Below, piece after piece: positions 18,509-27,940 of a stretch of DNA of 64,000 nucleotides. The stretch spans positions 682,001 to 746,000 of the forward strand of contig SZNP01000004.1 in assembly GCA_005239435.1 (NCBI GenBank), read 5' to 3'. Every line of letters begins with the position of its first letter. The first letter of the stretch is position 1. Origin of the DNA: Halorussus salinisoli (lineage in GTDB: Archaea > Halobacteriota > Halobacteria > Halobacteriales > Haladaptataceae). The position numbers and the translations under genes were made by a program. The notes below the pieces were generated by a model, which saw only the letters and a list, made by a program, of their open reading frames with translations, searched no databases and was not told the DNA's origin.

Positions 18509-19762
18509 TCAGTCGAGTACCATCAGGACCAGCGAGAGCATCGCGACCACTGCACTCACGCCGGCTATCGCCGGAAACGCACTCACGACTCCCCACTGGT
18601 CCGCGAGCACCCCAAACAGTGCCGGCCCACCCGCGCTTCCCACTGCCGAAACCGTCTGGATGATGCCGAATAGACTCCCGCTGTAGTTCGTCTCCGCCCG
18701 CTCGGAGATCATGGCGTTCTTGACCGGGTAGTTCGCGTACATCACAGACCCGATAATCCCGAACCAGACGGCCACGAGGGGAATCGAAAGTTCGCCCGGG
18801 AACAGCCCCAAGGGAACCCGTAGAAACCGGGTCGCTCCGATGAAGATGCCGGTGACGACGGCGACGCCGAAACTGAGCAGTGCTCGACTGAACCGATCTG
18901 CGAGGCTACCCGCCCAGAGCGATGAGAGACTGCCGCCCAGTAGCAACGTCAGGAACGCGAAGTTCCCGACCGAGACCGTCGTTTCGATTTCCGTGGTGAC
19001 GTACGCAGTCGTGAACGTCTGCACCGCACGGTGCTGGAGCGACAGCGTCATCGTCAGCAGGGAGAGCACGACGATCTCGCGGGAGACCGGGACGGTGATT
19101 GCGTTGCGCACTAGTCGGCGTCGCTCACTGCTTGACAGGAACGGGTCCCACCCGGCCCGAACCGGTTCGGTGGTCTCGTCGTCAGTCCCGGCAATCACGA
19201 CCACCACGAGCACCGTCATGGCGATTCCGACAGCGGCGGCCCCGACGAGCGCCACGCGCCACCCCACGATCGCTCCGAGGCCGCCGACGATCAGCGGTGC
19301 CGCGAGCGTCCCCAGCGCGCCGCCGAACCCGAACACGCCCATCGCCTTCCCTTCGGTCGCTTGCGTCTCGACATCGCTCACGATCGACATTCCCGTTGGA
19401 TGAAAGCTACTCCCACTGATGCCGGCGATCGTCTGAGCGACCAGCAGGACCTCGTAGCTGGCGGCCGTCCCCGCTATCAGGATACCGCCGGACATCCCCG
19501 CGAGTCCCACGAGCATGATGCGTTTCTTGCCGACCCAGTCGGCGACGATTCCAAGCGGGAGTTGAAAGAGTCCGTACATGACGAAGAAGATCGTGAGCAG
19601 AAAGCCCGCCTGACTGTAGGTGATGTCGAAGTCCGCAACCAGTAGTGGGATTACAGGTGGGATAACGACCGAGAAGAACTCGTTGATCCCGTGGCCGATC
19701 GTGACCGACCCGACCATGCGCGGTCTGGAAACCACCCTCAGTCGCTCGAAGAATCCTCCCAT
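18509..19762 (-). CDS. MFS transporter
   Basis: 417-residue major facilitator carrier, about 12 membrane segments. The segment 2-3 loop is PLGIVADWVGKKRIML, and the second-half counterpart is LWAGSLADRFSRALL. The central cytoplasmic loop around residues 185-225 is acidic (GTDDETTEPVRAG). It lies downstream of the asparaginase gene on the same strand, 182 bases away, and could carry asparagine, an amide or the product acid. No specificity motif is recognised. Confidence 0.9.
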   Translation of the reverse strand: MGGFFERLRVVSRPRMVGSVTIGHGINEFFSVVIPPVIPLLVADFDITYSQAGFLLTIFFVMYGLFQLPLGIVADWVGKKRIMLVGLAGMSGGILIAGTAASYEVLLVAQTIAGISGSSFHPTGMSIVSDVETQATEGKAMGVFGFGGALGTLAAPLIVGGLGAIVGWRVALVGAAAVGIAMTVLVVVVIAGTDDETTEPVRAGWDPFLSSSERRRLVRNAITVPVSREIVVLSLLTMTLSLQHRAVQTFTTAYVTTEIETTVSVGNFAFLTLLLGGSLSSLWAGSLADRFSRALLSFGVAVVTGIFIGATRFLRVPLGLFPGELSIPLVAVWFGIIGSVMYANYPVKNAMISERAETNYSGSLFGIIQTVSAVGSAGGPALFGVLADQWGVVSAFPAIAGVSAVVAMLSLVLMVLD

Positions 19763-19944
19763 GTTACATGACGACCTATTATTGAGTTACCATGATACGT
19801 GAGACCTATTACTGCTACGTTATACCCGTCGGTATGTTACCTCGAATCTTTCGTCGCGGTGTTTCCAGCGAGCGCGCCTGTCGACCGCGTCTCGGTTCGT
19901 CGGTGCTCGGCGTCGAGCGGAGCGACTGCGGTCGCGCGTTCGAG

Positions 19945-20889
19945 TCATCGCTCGAACGCCTCGTCGAGGCGGTTCGCGGCCAGTGCGACGATGGTCTTGA
20001 GCCGCGTCTTGTGCAATCCGTTAACGTCGCTGAACAGGACATCGAAGTCAGTGAGCATGGACCGTTCGACATCGAGACGACCCTCCGGACAGCGAGTCGT
20101 GGCGACGACCGGAACGCCCGCCTCACCGAGTGCTTCGAGCGCGGGACCGATAGTCTCCGGGACCAGTTCTCCGCCGCCCATCGTCGACAAACACACCCCG
20201 TCACTTTCGAGACCGGCATGAAGCAGGGTATCGGACATGTCGGCTGTCGCGGTCACTGCGAGAACCTCGGTGGTCAGCGCTTCCCGGTCCGGCCTAAAGG
20301 TGCGATCCTCGGCGGACGGGACTCGCCGCCAGACGACGGTGTCACCGTCGATCGCCGCGAGCGGCCCGAACTCGGGAGAGCGAAAGCCACCGACGTGGCC
20401 TGTGTGCATCTTCCGCACGTCCCGAGCGAGGTGCGCATACTGATCGAACGTCACCGTGACCCCGACAGCCGACGCGCGCTCGCTCCGAACCACTTGGATG
20501 CTGTCGTGCAGGTTTTGGGGACCGTCCGGACTTCGAGACGGCGGCTTCCGCATCGCGCCGGTGAATGTGACGGGCGTCTCGCCGTCGTAGCACAGGTCGA
20601 CGAAGTAGGCGGTTTCGGCCAGCGTGTCCGTGCCGTGGGTGACGACGATCCCGTCGGTCGCATCGTCGGAATCGAGAGTTCCGACGAGCTCTGCGAGTTC
20701 GAACATCTGTTCGATCCTGACGTGAGTGCCCGGGATGCGAGCGAAGTCACGGAAGTCGAGGTCGACGGTTGCCGTGAGCTCCGGCGTATCAGCAACGATC
20801 TCCTCGGGGGAGCGGTCCGGGTCGGCGTCGGCTTCGCCGACAGCCGTCGAAGCGATCGTCCCGCCGGTCCCTACAATTGTTATAGACAT
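19945..20889 (-). CDS. L-asparaginase (class I/II bacterial-type)
   Basis: 314 residues of the asparaginase/glutaminase family, hydrolysing L-asparagine to aspartate and ammonia. Two threonine sites are seen: TGGTIAST near residues 8-15 and VVTHGTDTLAETAYF near 83-97, where the Thr-Lys-Asp relay begins. TFTGAMRKP follows as the usual TGAMR motif. No signal peptide is present, so it acts in the cytoplasm. Product aspartate would feed the two aspartate dehydrogenases of the window. A TATA-like sequence at 20912-20921 precedes the ATG by about 27 bases. Confidence 0.92.
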   Translation of the reverse strand: MSITIVGTGGTIASTAVGEADADPDRSPEEIVADTPELTATVDLDFRDFARIPGTHVRIEQMFELAELVGTLDSDDATDGIVVTHGTDTLAETAYFVDLCYDGETPVTFTGAMRKPPSRSPDGPQNLHDSIQVVRSERASAVGVTVTFDQYAHLARDVRKMHTGHVGGFRSPEFGPLAAIDGDTVVWRRVPSAEDRTFRPDREALTTEVLAVTATADMSDTLLHAGLESDGVCLSTMGGGELVPETIGPALEALGEAGVPVVATTRCPEGRLDVERSMLTDFDVLFSDVNGLHKTRLKTIVALAANRLDEAFER

Positions 20890-20911
20890 ACTCTAACATA
20901 CCTTCATCGCT

Positions 20912-20921
20912 CCAATAAAGG
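20912..20921 (-). promoter_or_regulatory. TATA box for the asparaginase gene
   Basis: On the minus strand CCTTTATTGG is centred 27 bases upstream of ATG 20889, fitting a leaderless transcript. Confidence 0.5.
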
Positions 20922-21601
20922 TGTCGGCGGAACTAGGTTATCGCGGCCTACACGTCTCGTACCCATACTATCGATTCTATCGTGGGCATGCTACATAAGA
21001 GAGTATCGTGGACGTGACCGAAGTTCTCGACGCGAAAAAGTGGTCGAATCGTATCATTCCCCACCGATGGTGAATCGCCGCAGTGAGGCCTCTACGGCTT
21101 CGTAGAGAGCTCAGAATTTCGTCCGGACAGAAAGCTGGCTTACTTTCCGTGAGTGGCTCGAATTCAGCACTCTCGACGTGATAGACGAACTCTAAGCGGA
21201 ATCCAGCGCAGTCGTGACACAGACCAACAGTTCTCGTTACTCGCTCCGTCCAACGTTTATTTGCGATTTCCTTTCCACTACTGGTGTTACAGGCATAGTG
21301 CTGTAAACAAGGTATTTGCTAACAAATAACATAGACTGGAAATGTATCAAACAAACGGGGAGGAGTGTGTCGGAACTGTATTTCTGAATTTACTGGGGTG
21401 GTGTTTGAATTCCACGTGAATTTCGTGAGTCACTCCGTCACCGTCGTCCAACACGGTGACTCGCAATCCGCGTTGCAGACGACGAATCAAACAGCGTAGA
21501 ATCAACAATTACTGTGGCTGTCTTCAATAGAGGATATGGAATCCATAATATATGTTCCAGTGAGGTCAAAAGCCCATACACTTATTGATTGCAATTCAGT
21601 T
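20922..21601. other. Long gene-free region with hairpins and a possible transposase scrap
   Basis: About 700 bases without an intact gene. At 21067-21195 a plus-strand frame reads MVNRRSEASTAS, stop, then RAQNFVRTESWLTFREWLE, then a stop; this looks like a broken N-terminus, perhaps of a transposase, but I cannot name it. Three perfect inverted repeats follow: TTACAG/CTGTAA at 21287-21306, TATTTG/CAAATA around CTAA at 21313-21328, and GTCACCG/CGGTGAC at 21437-21460. The base composition is visibly more AT-rich than the flanks. The right part contains the promoter of the oxidoreductase gene (CACTTATTGA at about 21579-21588). Confidence 0.4.
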
Positions 21602-22774
21602 ATGAGTGATATGGCGACGAAATCGGCGGAGGTAGCTATCGTTGGCGGTGGCGCCGTCGGAACGAGCATCCTCTTTCACCTCACGAAGCGACACGACGTA
21701 TCCGACGTCGTGCTTCTTGAACGTGACCAGATAGGTTCTGGGTCGACGAGCCGCGCGGTCGGTGGCGTCCGATACACTTTCAGTCATCCGCTGAACGTGG
21801 AAATGGGGCTGCAGAACCTTGACTTCTACAAGAACTTCGAGGCCAACGTCGGTCAGGAACTGGTGTTCAGAGAGAACGGCTACATGTACGTCTTTCACTC
21901 TCCGGCGAGCGAACGCGAGTGGGAAGAGTACGCCGAGCTCTACGGCGAGTACGACACTCGGGCGACGTTACTGACGCCCGAAGAAACCGTCGAGGTGTTC
22001 CCAGCCCTGGACGCCGGATCGATTCGTGGCTCGCTGTGGGCTCCCGACTGCGGTCACGTTGACCCGTACACGGTTGCCCAGTCGATGGCCACTGCTTCTA
22101 TGGAGCGGGGAGCGACCGTCGAGACCAAGGCGCGAGTCCGAGACGTGGTAACTCGCGACGGACGAGTAGCGGCCGTCGAAACGGACGAGCACAGGTACGA
22201 GGTGAACTACGTGGTCAACGCCGCCGGTGCCTGGGCGCCCGCTATCGGGCAGATGGTCGGTATCGACATCCCAATCGAATGGCTGATACGACAGATCATG
22301 GTTACGGACGAGATCGGATACGACCGCTGTCCACTGGTTATCGACCGGGAGAACCAGTTCTACTTCGAGATGGAGGAGACGGGCTCGCTGCTGGTATGTG
22401 ATATGGGTCAAGACATCCACGACGTGACCGACCCCGAAGGTGCCGCCGCCGACATCGGGTACAACTACTACCTGCAGGCCTTCGAGAAGCTCGAAGGGCT
22501 CGCACCGGCACTCGGCGACCTCGAAGTGATAAACGACTGGGCCGGCCTGCAGTCTCACACCGACGACGGGCACGCGATACTCGGTCCTACGTCCGTAGAT
22601 GGGTTCCTACTCGCCTGCGGACTGTCCGGCCACGGCATCATGCAAGCTCCGAGCGTGGGAGTCGCTATTTCGGATCTCATCGTCAAGGGGGAAACTGACG
22701 TGTTCGACCTGAACTCTCTCACCCTTGACCGCTTCGACAGCGACGACCGGATCGAGCCCGAACTGATGGCCTAA
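21602..22774 (+). CDS. DAO-type FAD-dependent amine/amino-acid oxidoreductase
   Basis: 390 residues of the D-amino-acid oxidase/sarcosine oxidase/glycine oxidase family. The FAD Rossmann motif VAIVGGGAVGTSILFHL lies at the N-terminus, followed by SGSTSRAVGGVRYTF, and by the C-terminal GLSGHGIMQAPSVG that closes the FAD site. The family oxidises secondary or D-amino acids to imino acids. The ORF extends upstream to 21536, but family alignment begins at the Rossmann strand. ATG 21602 is chosen; ATG 21611 is equally good and better spaced (27 bases) from the TATA-like CTTATTGA. It faces away from asparaginase and converges on the ThDP enzyme. Confidence 0.9.
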   Translation: MSDMATKSAEVAIVGGGAVGTSILFHLTKRHDVSDVVLLERDQIGSGSTSRAVGGVRYTFSHPLNVEMGLQNLDFYKNFEANVGQELVFRENGYMYVFHSPASEREWEEYAELYGEYDTRATLLTPEETVEVFPALDAGSIRGSLWAPDCGHVDPYTVAQSMATASMERGATVETKARVRDVVTRDGRVAAVETDEHRYEVNYVVNAAGAWAPAIGQMVGIDIPIEWLIRQIMVTDEIGYDRCPLVIDRENQFYFEMEETGSLLVCDMGQDIHDVTDPEGAAADIGYNYYLQAFEKLEGLAPALGDLEVINDWAGLQSHTDDGHAILGPTSVDGFLLACGLSGHGIMQAPSVGVAISDLIVKGETDVFDLNSLTLDRFDSDDRIEPELMA

Positions 22775-23062
22775 CAGGGCCGCCATCTGAGGGTGCCGAC
22801 CGCCTTGCCGACGGAACGCTCTTCCGTCACCTCACGACGTGTCTTCGTAGCCTCCGCCAACATCCCCCGAATAGCGTGGCCAACGTCGCCGGCCGTCCAA
22901 TCGACGACTCCGACGGCGACGATCTGTGGCAGAGGGCTCGGTTCCAACCACGCCACCCTCGACCACGGTCGTCGGTCTCGTCTTCGAGCCTCGCTCCCCG
23001 CTGGGTTCGAGGACCCCGACGGAAGTGGTCGCGTACGGGTGACTCGCCGCTCCGAGAGAAGG

Positions 23063-24733
23063 CTACGCCTCGGGTTCGAGCCAGTCCACGGGGACGTTAT
23101 CGATGGAGGGTAACGGTTGGGTCGGAACGTCGACCAGCGAGGGTCCGTCGACCTCGATAGCCGCCTGGAAGGCGTCCTCGAACTCTTCGGCACTCTCGAC
23201 GCGGAACCCGGCCACGCCGTATTCCTCGGCGATTGCGGCGTGGTCGAGCGAACTGAACTCCACCCCGAACGAGAACCCCGAGTAGTTCTGCTGACCGGCT
23301 TCGATCCATGAGAACGCGTTGTTGTTGAACACCACGACCGTGATCGGCAAGTCCAGTCGACTGTAGGTTTCGAGCTCCGTTCCGGCGATGCCGAAGCTCC
23401 CGTCACCCGAGAGTGCGACGACCTGTTGGTCGGGACACGCGCAGGCAGCACCCACTGCACCGGGGATGGCGTACCCGAGCTCGCCGTGGGCACGGTTGAC
23501 GACCCAGTGGCGACCGGGCTCAGAGAAGGGGTACAGCGACGCGAAATACGGTGTCGGCGTGCCCGGATCCGACACCAGCACCGCATCCTCCTCCAGTACT
23601 GACGCCGCGTCCGCGACGACTCGCTCCGGCCGAAGCGGCACGTCGTCAGCGTCGAATGCGTCCTCGAACTCCCTGATCCACTGGTCGTGGCGGGCCTGCA
23701 AATCCGCCGGGTCCCACATCGGGCCGATGTCCCCGACGAGATCGCCGAGTGCTTCGACCGTCTTTCTGAGATCTCCGGGAAGCGCGACTTCCGTGTCGTA
23801 GTTCTTCCCGATCGACGCCGGCTCGATGTCGGCGTGGATGACGGTCGCCGCTCCGTCGGACGGCTGTGACCACTTGTTCGTCCAGACGCTCTCGACGGCC
23901 GTCCCCAGCAATAGGAGGGTGTCCGCCTCCCTGACGATCTCGTTCGCGTACCTTCGGGATCCGTTCTCCCCGACGACGCCGATCGAGTAGGGACTGTCGC
24001 CGATACATCCGGCGCTGGTCAGCGTCTGGCCCACCGGCAGGCCGACCTGTTCGGCGAACGCCCGGACCTCGTGCCAAGCCCGGGAGGCGTGGATGCCGCC
24101 GCCCGCGACGACGACGGGTCGCTCACTCTCTGCGAGGAGCGACGCGGCCGCCTTGAGGCGGTCCTGCTCTGGCGTGGGTCGATAAGGCGGGTACTCGGCC
24201 GCGTTTTCGTCGGCGTAGACCTCGGCGTCAGTCTCGTCGTTCAGGACGTTCATCGGGAACGAGAGGTGGGTCGCACCCGGCCGTCCCGTCGTCGTCTCGC
24301 GGAACGCCTGCCGGAGCAACCGCGGCACCTGCTCGGCGTGGTCGACCGACGTGTTCCACTTCGTCACGGTGTCGTACAGCGCTTTCTGGTCGAGTTCAGT
24401 GAGCACGCCCCGGTCTCGGTACCGTATCGGAATGGACGTGTTCATCGACACCACCGGCACGCTGGACTCGTTCGCTTCGGAAACCCCTGCGAGCTGGTAG
24501 GTCGCGCCCCCGCCACTCGGCCCCTCACAGATTCCCGGCTTGTCGCTTAGGCGGGCGTAAGCATCGGCCATGTAGGCGGCACTTCGCTCGTCTCTGGCAA
24601 GTACGTGGGTCAGCTCCTCCTGTTCGGAGAAAGCCCTGTAGAGGTCGACGCTTGTGTCACCGCAGACCCCGAACACGTACTCGACGTTGTGAGCCGCAAG
24701 TGTAGCTACAAGTACTTCTGCGCCGTTCGGCAT
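23063..24733 (-). CDS. Thiamine-diphosphate-dependent enzyme (acetolactate synthase-like)
   Basis: 556 residues in the three-domain order of acetolactate synthase, benzoylformate decarboxylase and relatives. The activating glutamate is Glu49 in ARDERSAAYMADAY. The central domain has VVVAGGGIHASRAWHEV, and the ThDP/Mg motif runs from GDGSFGIAG to FNNNAFSW near residues 442-475. No small regulatory subunit gene is adjacent, which argues against branched-chain amino acid synthesis and for a catabolic 2-oxoacid decarboxylase or carboligase. A TATA box at 24757-24766 gives a leaderless start. The substrate is unknown. Confidence 0.88.
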   Translation of the reverse strand: MPNGAEVLVATLAAHNVEYVFGVCGDTSVDLYRAFSEQEELTHVLARDERSAAYMADAYARLSDKPGICEGPSGGGATYQLAGVSEANESSVPVVSMNTSIPIRYRDRGVLTELDQKALYDTVTKWNTSVDHAEQVPRLLRQAFRETTTGRPGATHLSFPMNVLNDETDAEVYADENAAEYPPYRPTPEQDRLKAAASLLAESERPVVVAGGGIHASRAWHEVRAFAEQVGLPVGQTLTSAGCIGDSPYSIGVVGENGSRRYANEIVREADTLLLLGTAVESVWTNKWSQPSDGAATVIHADIEPASIGKNYDTEVALPGDLRKTVEALGDLVGDIGPMWDPADLQARHDQWIREFEDAFDADDVPLRPERVVADAASVLEEDAVLVSDPGTPTPYFASLYPFSEPGRHWVVNRAHGELGYAIPGAVGAACACPDQQVVALSGDGSFGIAGTELETYSRLDLPITVVVFNNNAFSWIEAGQQNYSGFSFGVEFSSLDHAAIAEEYGVAGFRVESAEEFEDAFQAAIEVDGPSLVDVPTQPLPSIDNVPVDWLEPEA

Positions 24734-24756
24734 GGTAGTGAGTGTATCGTTCTTGT

Positions 24757-24766
24757 CGATAAAAGT
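24757..24766 (-). promoter_or_regulatory. TATA box for the ThDP enzyme gene
   Basis: The minus-strand sequence ACTTTTATCG is centred about 28 bases upstream of ATG 24733. Confidence 0.55.
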
Positions 24767-25059
24767 ATCGGCCAGAATAGGGACTGCGACGACGGACGGC
24801 GACGGACACCCGGCCGAACCTCGGGTCGCGACGGCGAGTCGACCTGTCGAGGACGAATGGAGTGTGAGCCGATGGTCGCAGAGGCTGGCGTCCGCAATCG
24901 CGCGGCGAGTTGTCCACCCACCAGACGGGTCGGCCGCGTCGCGGAGCGTCCGCTCGTGGAACGCCTCACCTGCGAAGAGCGCATTCCGCGGGGAAAGAGC
25001 ACTCTGCGGGGAATCGAGACCGAGAGCGCGATTCCGCGAAACGAGACGGGATGGTCGAC
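24767..25059. other. Intergenic region between two minus-strand genes
   Basis: About 290 bases beyond the ThDP promoter with no supported gene. It holds two close copies of GCGGGGAA (about 24990-25015) and two occurrences of GATTCCGCG-like sequence. I see no hairpin strong enough to call a terminator and no protein similarity. Confidence 0.4.
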
Positions 25060-26208
25060 CTACGAGGTGACTGTGAATTGGTCCATCGCAGACGAATCGA
25101 GTTCGACACCCAGACCGGGGTCGTCCGGCACGCCGACGTGCCCATCCAGTTCAGCGACGTCGTCGTACGTGACGACGTTCTCTGTAACGTGCCCGACGAG
25201 GCTCTGTGACGCCGGTCCCGGCCCCTCGTTCGCGAACCCACAGTTGACCGCGGACCGCGACGCGGCGAAGTGTCGACTCGCCTGTCTCGCGATCTCCTGC
25301 TGTGGATGGCCGCCGACTAGACAGGGAATTCCGGCACTCTCCGCGACCGCGGCGATCTTGCACGATCTGTGGAGGCCACCGCATTTCGTGGGTTTGATGT
25401 TGAAGATATCGAAGGAGTCGCTCTCGGCGAGTCTGTAGGCGTCTTCGAGCGTGACGAGGCTCTCGTCCGCGACGACGGGCACGTCGACCGACTCGCGGAT
25501 CTTTCTCATCCCGTCCACGTCGCCCCGCTCTATCGGCTGTTCCACGTACTCGACATCGTACTCCTCGAACATCTCGATGGCGGCAATGGCCTCCTCCGCG
25601 TCCGCGTATCCGCCATTCACGTCGACTCGGATCTCGATGTCGTCGCCGACGGTGTTTCTGACCTGTCTCATCCGCTCTCGATCCACGTCGAGTCCGTCCC
25701 GCCCGGCCTTCACGACGAGCGTCCGGTACCCGTAGTCAATCATCTCGTTGGCGGAGTCCGCCATCTCGTCGGGCGTGGACGCACTCAGCGTGTAGCTCAC
25801 CTCAACCGCGTCGGTGACCTTTCCGCCGAGCAGCTTGTACGCGGGGAGGTCGAGGGCCTTTCCTTGGAGGTCCCACAGCGCGAGGTCTACACAGGACATC
25901 GCGCCGGCGGTCGACTCCGGACTCAGTACCAGTTCGGTCTCGTCGACGATCCGGTCGACGATCCCCTCGATATCGAACGCATCCATCCCGACGAGTTCGT
26001 CGGCGACCGTTCGATTCATCATCGACGCGACGGCCGGTGCCGAGTTCTGCGCCAGACTCAGGAAGTCGGCCTCTCCGACTCCCGTGTACCCCTCCGCGGA
26101 CACCGTGGCGATGACGTGATTGAACGAATCGATCCCCGCTTCGGACTCGTGATAGGACTCGTCGAGCGGTACCCTGATCGCTCGCGCGTCGATTGATTTG
26201 ATGTTCAT
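25060..26208 (-). CDS. Enolase-superfamily enzyme (mandelate racemase/MLE family), second copy
   Basis: 382 residues from MNIKSIDARAIRVPL. Barrel residues are Lys in LVVKAGRDG, Asp in IRVDVNGGY, Glu in EYVEQPIE, Asp in PVVADESL and Lys in FNIKPTKCGG. In the usual MLE pattern the first lysine site is KxK; here only the second lysine remains (V-V-K), so proton abstraction may be stereospecific or altered. The ORF could start at 26271, but ATG 26208 matches the family start. It is downstream of a divergent promoter region shared with the AtuA-like operon. A role in isomerising a hydroxy or amino acid is plausible. Confidence 0.9.
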   Translation of the reverse strand: MNIKSIDARAIRVPLDESYHESEAGIDSFNHVIATVSAEGYTGVGEADFLSLAQNSAPAVASMMNRTVADELVGMDAFDIEGIVDRIVDETELVLSPESTAGAMSCVDLALWDLQGKALDLPAYKLLGGKVTDAVEVSYTLSASTPDEMADSANEMIDYGYRTLVVKAGRDGLDVDRERMRQVRNTVGDDIEIRVDVNGGYADAEEAIAAIEMFEEYDVEYVEQPIERGDVDGMRKIRESVDVPVVADESLVTLEDAYRLAESDSFDIFNIKPTKCGGLHRSCKIAAVAESAGIPCLVGGHPQQEIARQASRHFAASRSAVNCGFANEGPGPASQSLVGHVTENVVTYDDVAELDGHVGVPDDPGLGVELDSSAMDQFTVTS

Positions 26209-26515
26209 GCTCCGGTCACCCCGTTCGGTCAGGAATCGGTCGGCGAACCGACCGTGACGGACGCACGTCACTGGCTCTGCACTGCTTCCCCGTCGAACCT
26301 GTCTGTCCGTGAAGCGGAGACGCGATACCGCTTCTTATACCTTTCCCCGGGCCGCCGGATAGCCGTAGTCGGGACGACTGTGCGCTCTTGACGACGCCCT
26401 GCGGCCCGACGGGTCTTGGTCCGCCCTTTCCACGGTGCAGTCCGCTCTGGACCCGTGGCGTCCCGGCACCGCCGTCGGTAACTATATATTGAGGGTTGGC
26501 TTAGTCCCTCGTGGC
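26209..26515. other. Divergent promoter region
   Basis: A 307-base spacer between the enolase-superfamily gene (minus) and the AtuA-like gene (plus). On the plus strand ACTATATATT at 26481-26490 is an evident TATA box. On the minus strand GGTATAAGAAG near 26332-26342 is a candidate promoter for the enolase-superfamily gene, implying a leader of about 100 bases. No operator-like dyad was recognised. Confidence 0.5.
26481..26490 (+). promoter_or_regulatory. TATA box for the AtuA-like operon
   Basis: ACTATATATT is centred 30 bases upstream of ATG 26516; it is the cleanest TATA box in the window and implies a leaderless operon transcript. Confidence 0.7.
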
Positions 26516-27937
26516 ATGTCAAATGCTGTCACAGTCGTATCACCGGTCGTTAGCCTCGGCTCCAGAGGCGTCAATCAGGACGCATTCGACGACGCACTAG
26601 ACTACAATCCGGACGTGGTCGCGATCGACGCAGGGTCGATCGACTACGGGCCGTACTATCTCGGTGCTGGGACGCCGTTCGCCGGCCGCGTACAGGTCAA
26701 ACGGGATCTGGACATCATCATCCCGCCATCAGTCCGTCGAGACATCCCGGTCCTCATCGGATCAGCGGGCGGGAGCGGGGCCGGTCCCCATGTCCAATGG
26801 ACGCTCGACATCATCGAGGAGATACTCGCCGAACACGACCTTGATGTCAACCTCACGGTCATCGAGTCCGAAGTGGACGAAGCCTACGTCCGGGAGCGAG
26901 CGACCGACGAGGAGATCGAGCCGCTAAATCACGACGAGCCGCTGACGACGGAGGATATCGAGGCCAGCGATCATATCGTTCACCAGATGGGCTTCGAGCC
27001 GTACGTCACTGCGCTCGAAGACGACCCGGATCTTGTCGTCGCGGGCCGGTCCTGCGATAGCGCTGTCATCGGTGCGTATCCCATCGCCGAGGGGTACCCG
27101 AAGGGGCTGTCGCTTCACATGGGGTCGATCCTGGAGTGTGCAGATCTCGCAACCAAGACAAAGCCCGGCGCCAGAGACTCGTTACACGACGAGACCCAAC
27201 CGACGTCGCCGCTCGTCGCTCACGTGGACGAAGAGTCGTTCACCGTCACCCCGGCCGACGACAGGCTGATGTGTACGGAACTGTCCGTTGCTTCTCACAG
27301 CCTCTACGAGAGCAGAGACCCGTACCACGAGTCCCTCCCCGGTGGCGTCGTGGATACGACCGACTCGACGTACGAGCGCGTCGACGAGGACTCGGTGCGA
27401 GTCACCGACAGTACGTTCAGGGAAGAGGACGAGTACGCCGTCAAACTCGAGGGGGCTGGCACCGTCGGCTATCGAGCGTTCTCGATGATGGGCATCCGGG
27501 ATCCCGTTATGATCGAGCAGATCGACGCCATCCTCGAGAACGTGACCGAGATCATCCGGGAGAAGTTTGAGCGCAATCGGGGTATCCAATTCGAGCCGGT
27601 GTTCCACGTCTACGGGAAGAACGGCAGTATGGGCGATCTGGAGCCGAAGAACTACGCGGAGGGCCACGAACTCGGGCTGTTCCTCGAAGTGATCAGCGAC
27701 ACGCAGGAACACGCGCGCGAGATCTGTGGCCGACTCCAGTCGCGGATGATGCACTACCGCGGCGAGGGCGACTTCCCGCGGTCGGGATCGATGGCGTACG
27801 CCTTCTCCCCGACGACGATGCCCGCGGGCGAATTCGTCGACTTGACGGTTCATCACTTGCTTCCGGTCGATCCGCTGGAGATTGTCGAGATCGAGACGCG
27901 ACGGCCGACCGGCGAGGCGGCATCTCGGGAGGTGTGA
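26516..27937 (+). CDS. AtuA-like protein (DUF1446, acyclic terpene utilization family)
   Basis: 473 residues of the DUF1446/AtuA family. The N-terminal part shows the family pattern DYNPDVVAIDAGSIDYGPYY and the glycine-rich IGSAGGSGAGPHV near residue 85; VVAGRSCDSAVIGAYP follows near residue 180. The biochemical role of AtuA proteins is not established, although they occur with acyl-CoA and acid degradation genes. The upstream in-frame extension to 26435 is rejected because the TATA box lies within it. The stop is followed three bases later by the DUF4387 gene, and MmgE/PrpD comes next, so this is a co-expressed unit. Confidence 0.88.
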   Translation: MSNAVTVVSPVVSLGSRGVNQDAFDDALDYNPDVVAIDAGSIDYGPYYLGAGTPFAGRVQVKRDLDIIIPPSVRRDIPVLIGSAGGSGAGPHVQWTLDIIEEILAEHDLDVNLTVIESEVDEAYVRERATDEEIEPLNHDEPLTTEDIEASDHIVHQMGFEPYVTALEDDPDLVVAGRSCDSAVIGAYPIAEGYPKGLSLHMGSILECADLATKTKPGARDSLHDETQPTSPLVAHVDEESFTVTPADDRLMCTELSVASHSLYESRDPYHESLPGGVVDTTDSTYERVDEDSVRVTDSTFREEDEYAVKLEGAGTVGYRAFSMMGIRDPVMIEQIDAILENVTEIIREKFERNRGIQFEPVFHVYGKNGSMGDLEPKNYAEGHELGLFLEVISDTQEHAREICGRLQSRMMHYRGEGDFPRSGSMAYAFSPTTMPAGEFVDLTVHHLLPVDPLEIVEIETRRPTGEAASREV

Positions 27938-27940
27938 CCG

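Noticed and set aside
19792..21105. 437-codon plus-strand frame over the asparaginase gene
   Set aside because: Antisense to an asparaginase with clear TGGTIA and HGTDT motifs; the composition is arginine-rich and not protein-like.
22771..23586. Minus-strand frame of 271 codons extending past the ThDP gene into the 22775-23062 gap
   Set aside because: Most of it overlaps the ThDP gene in another frame; the tail in the gap shows no family pattern, so I treat the 288-base gap as empty.
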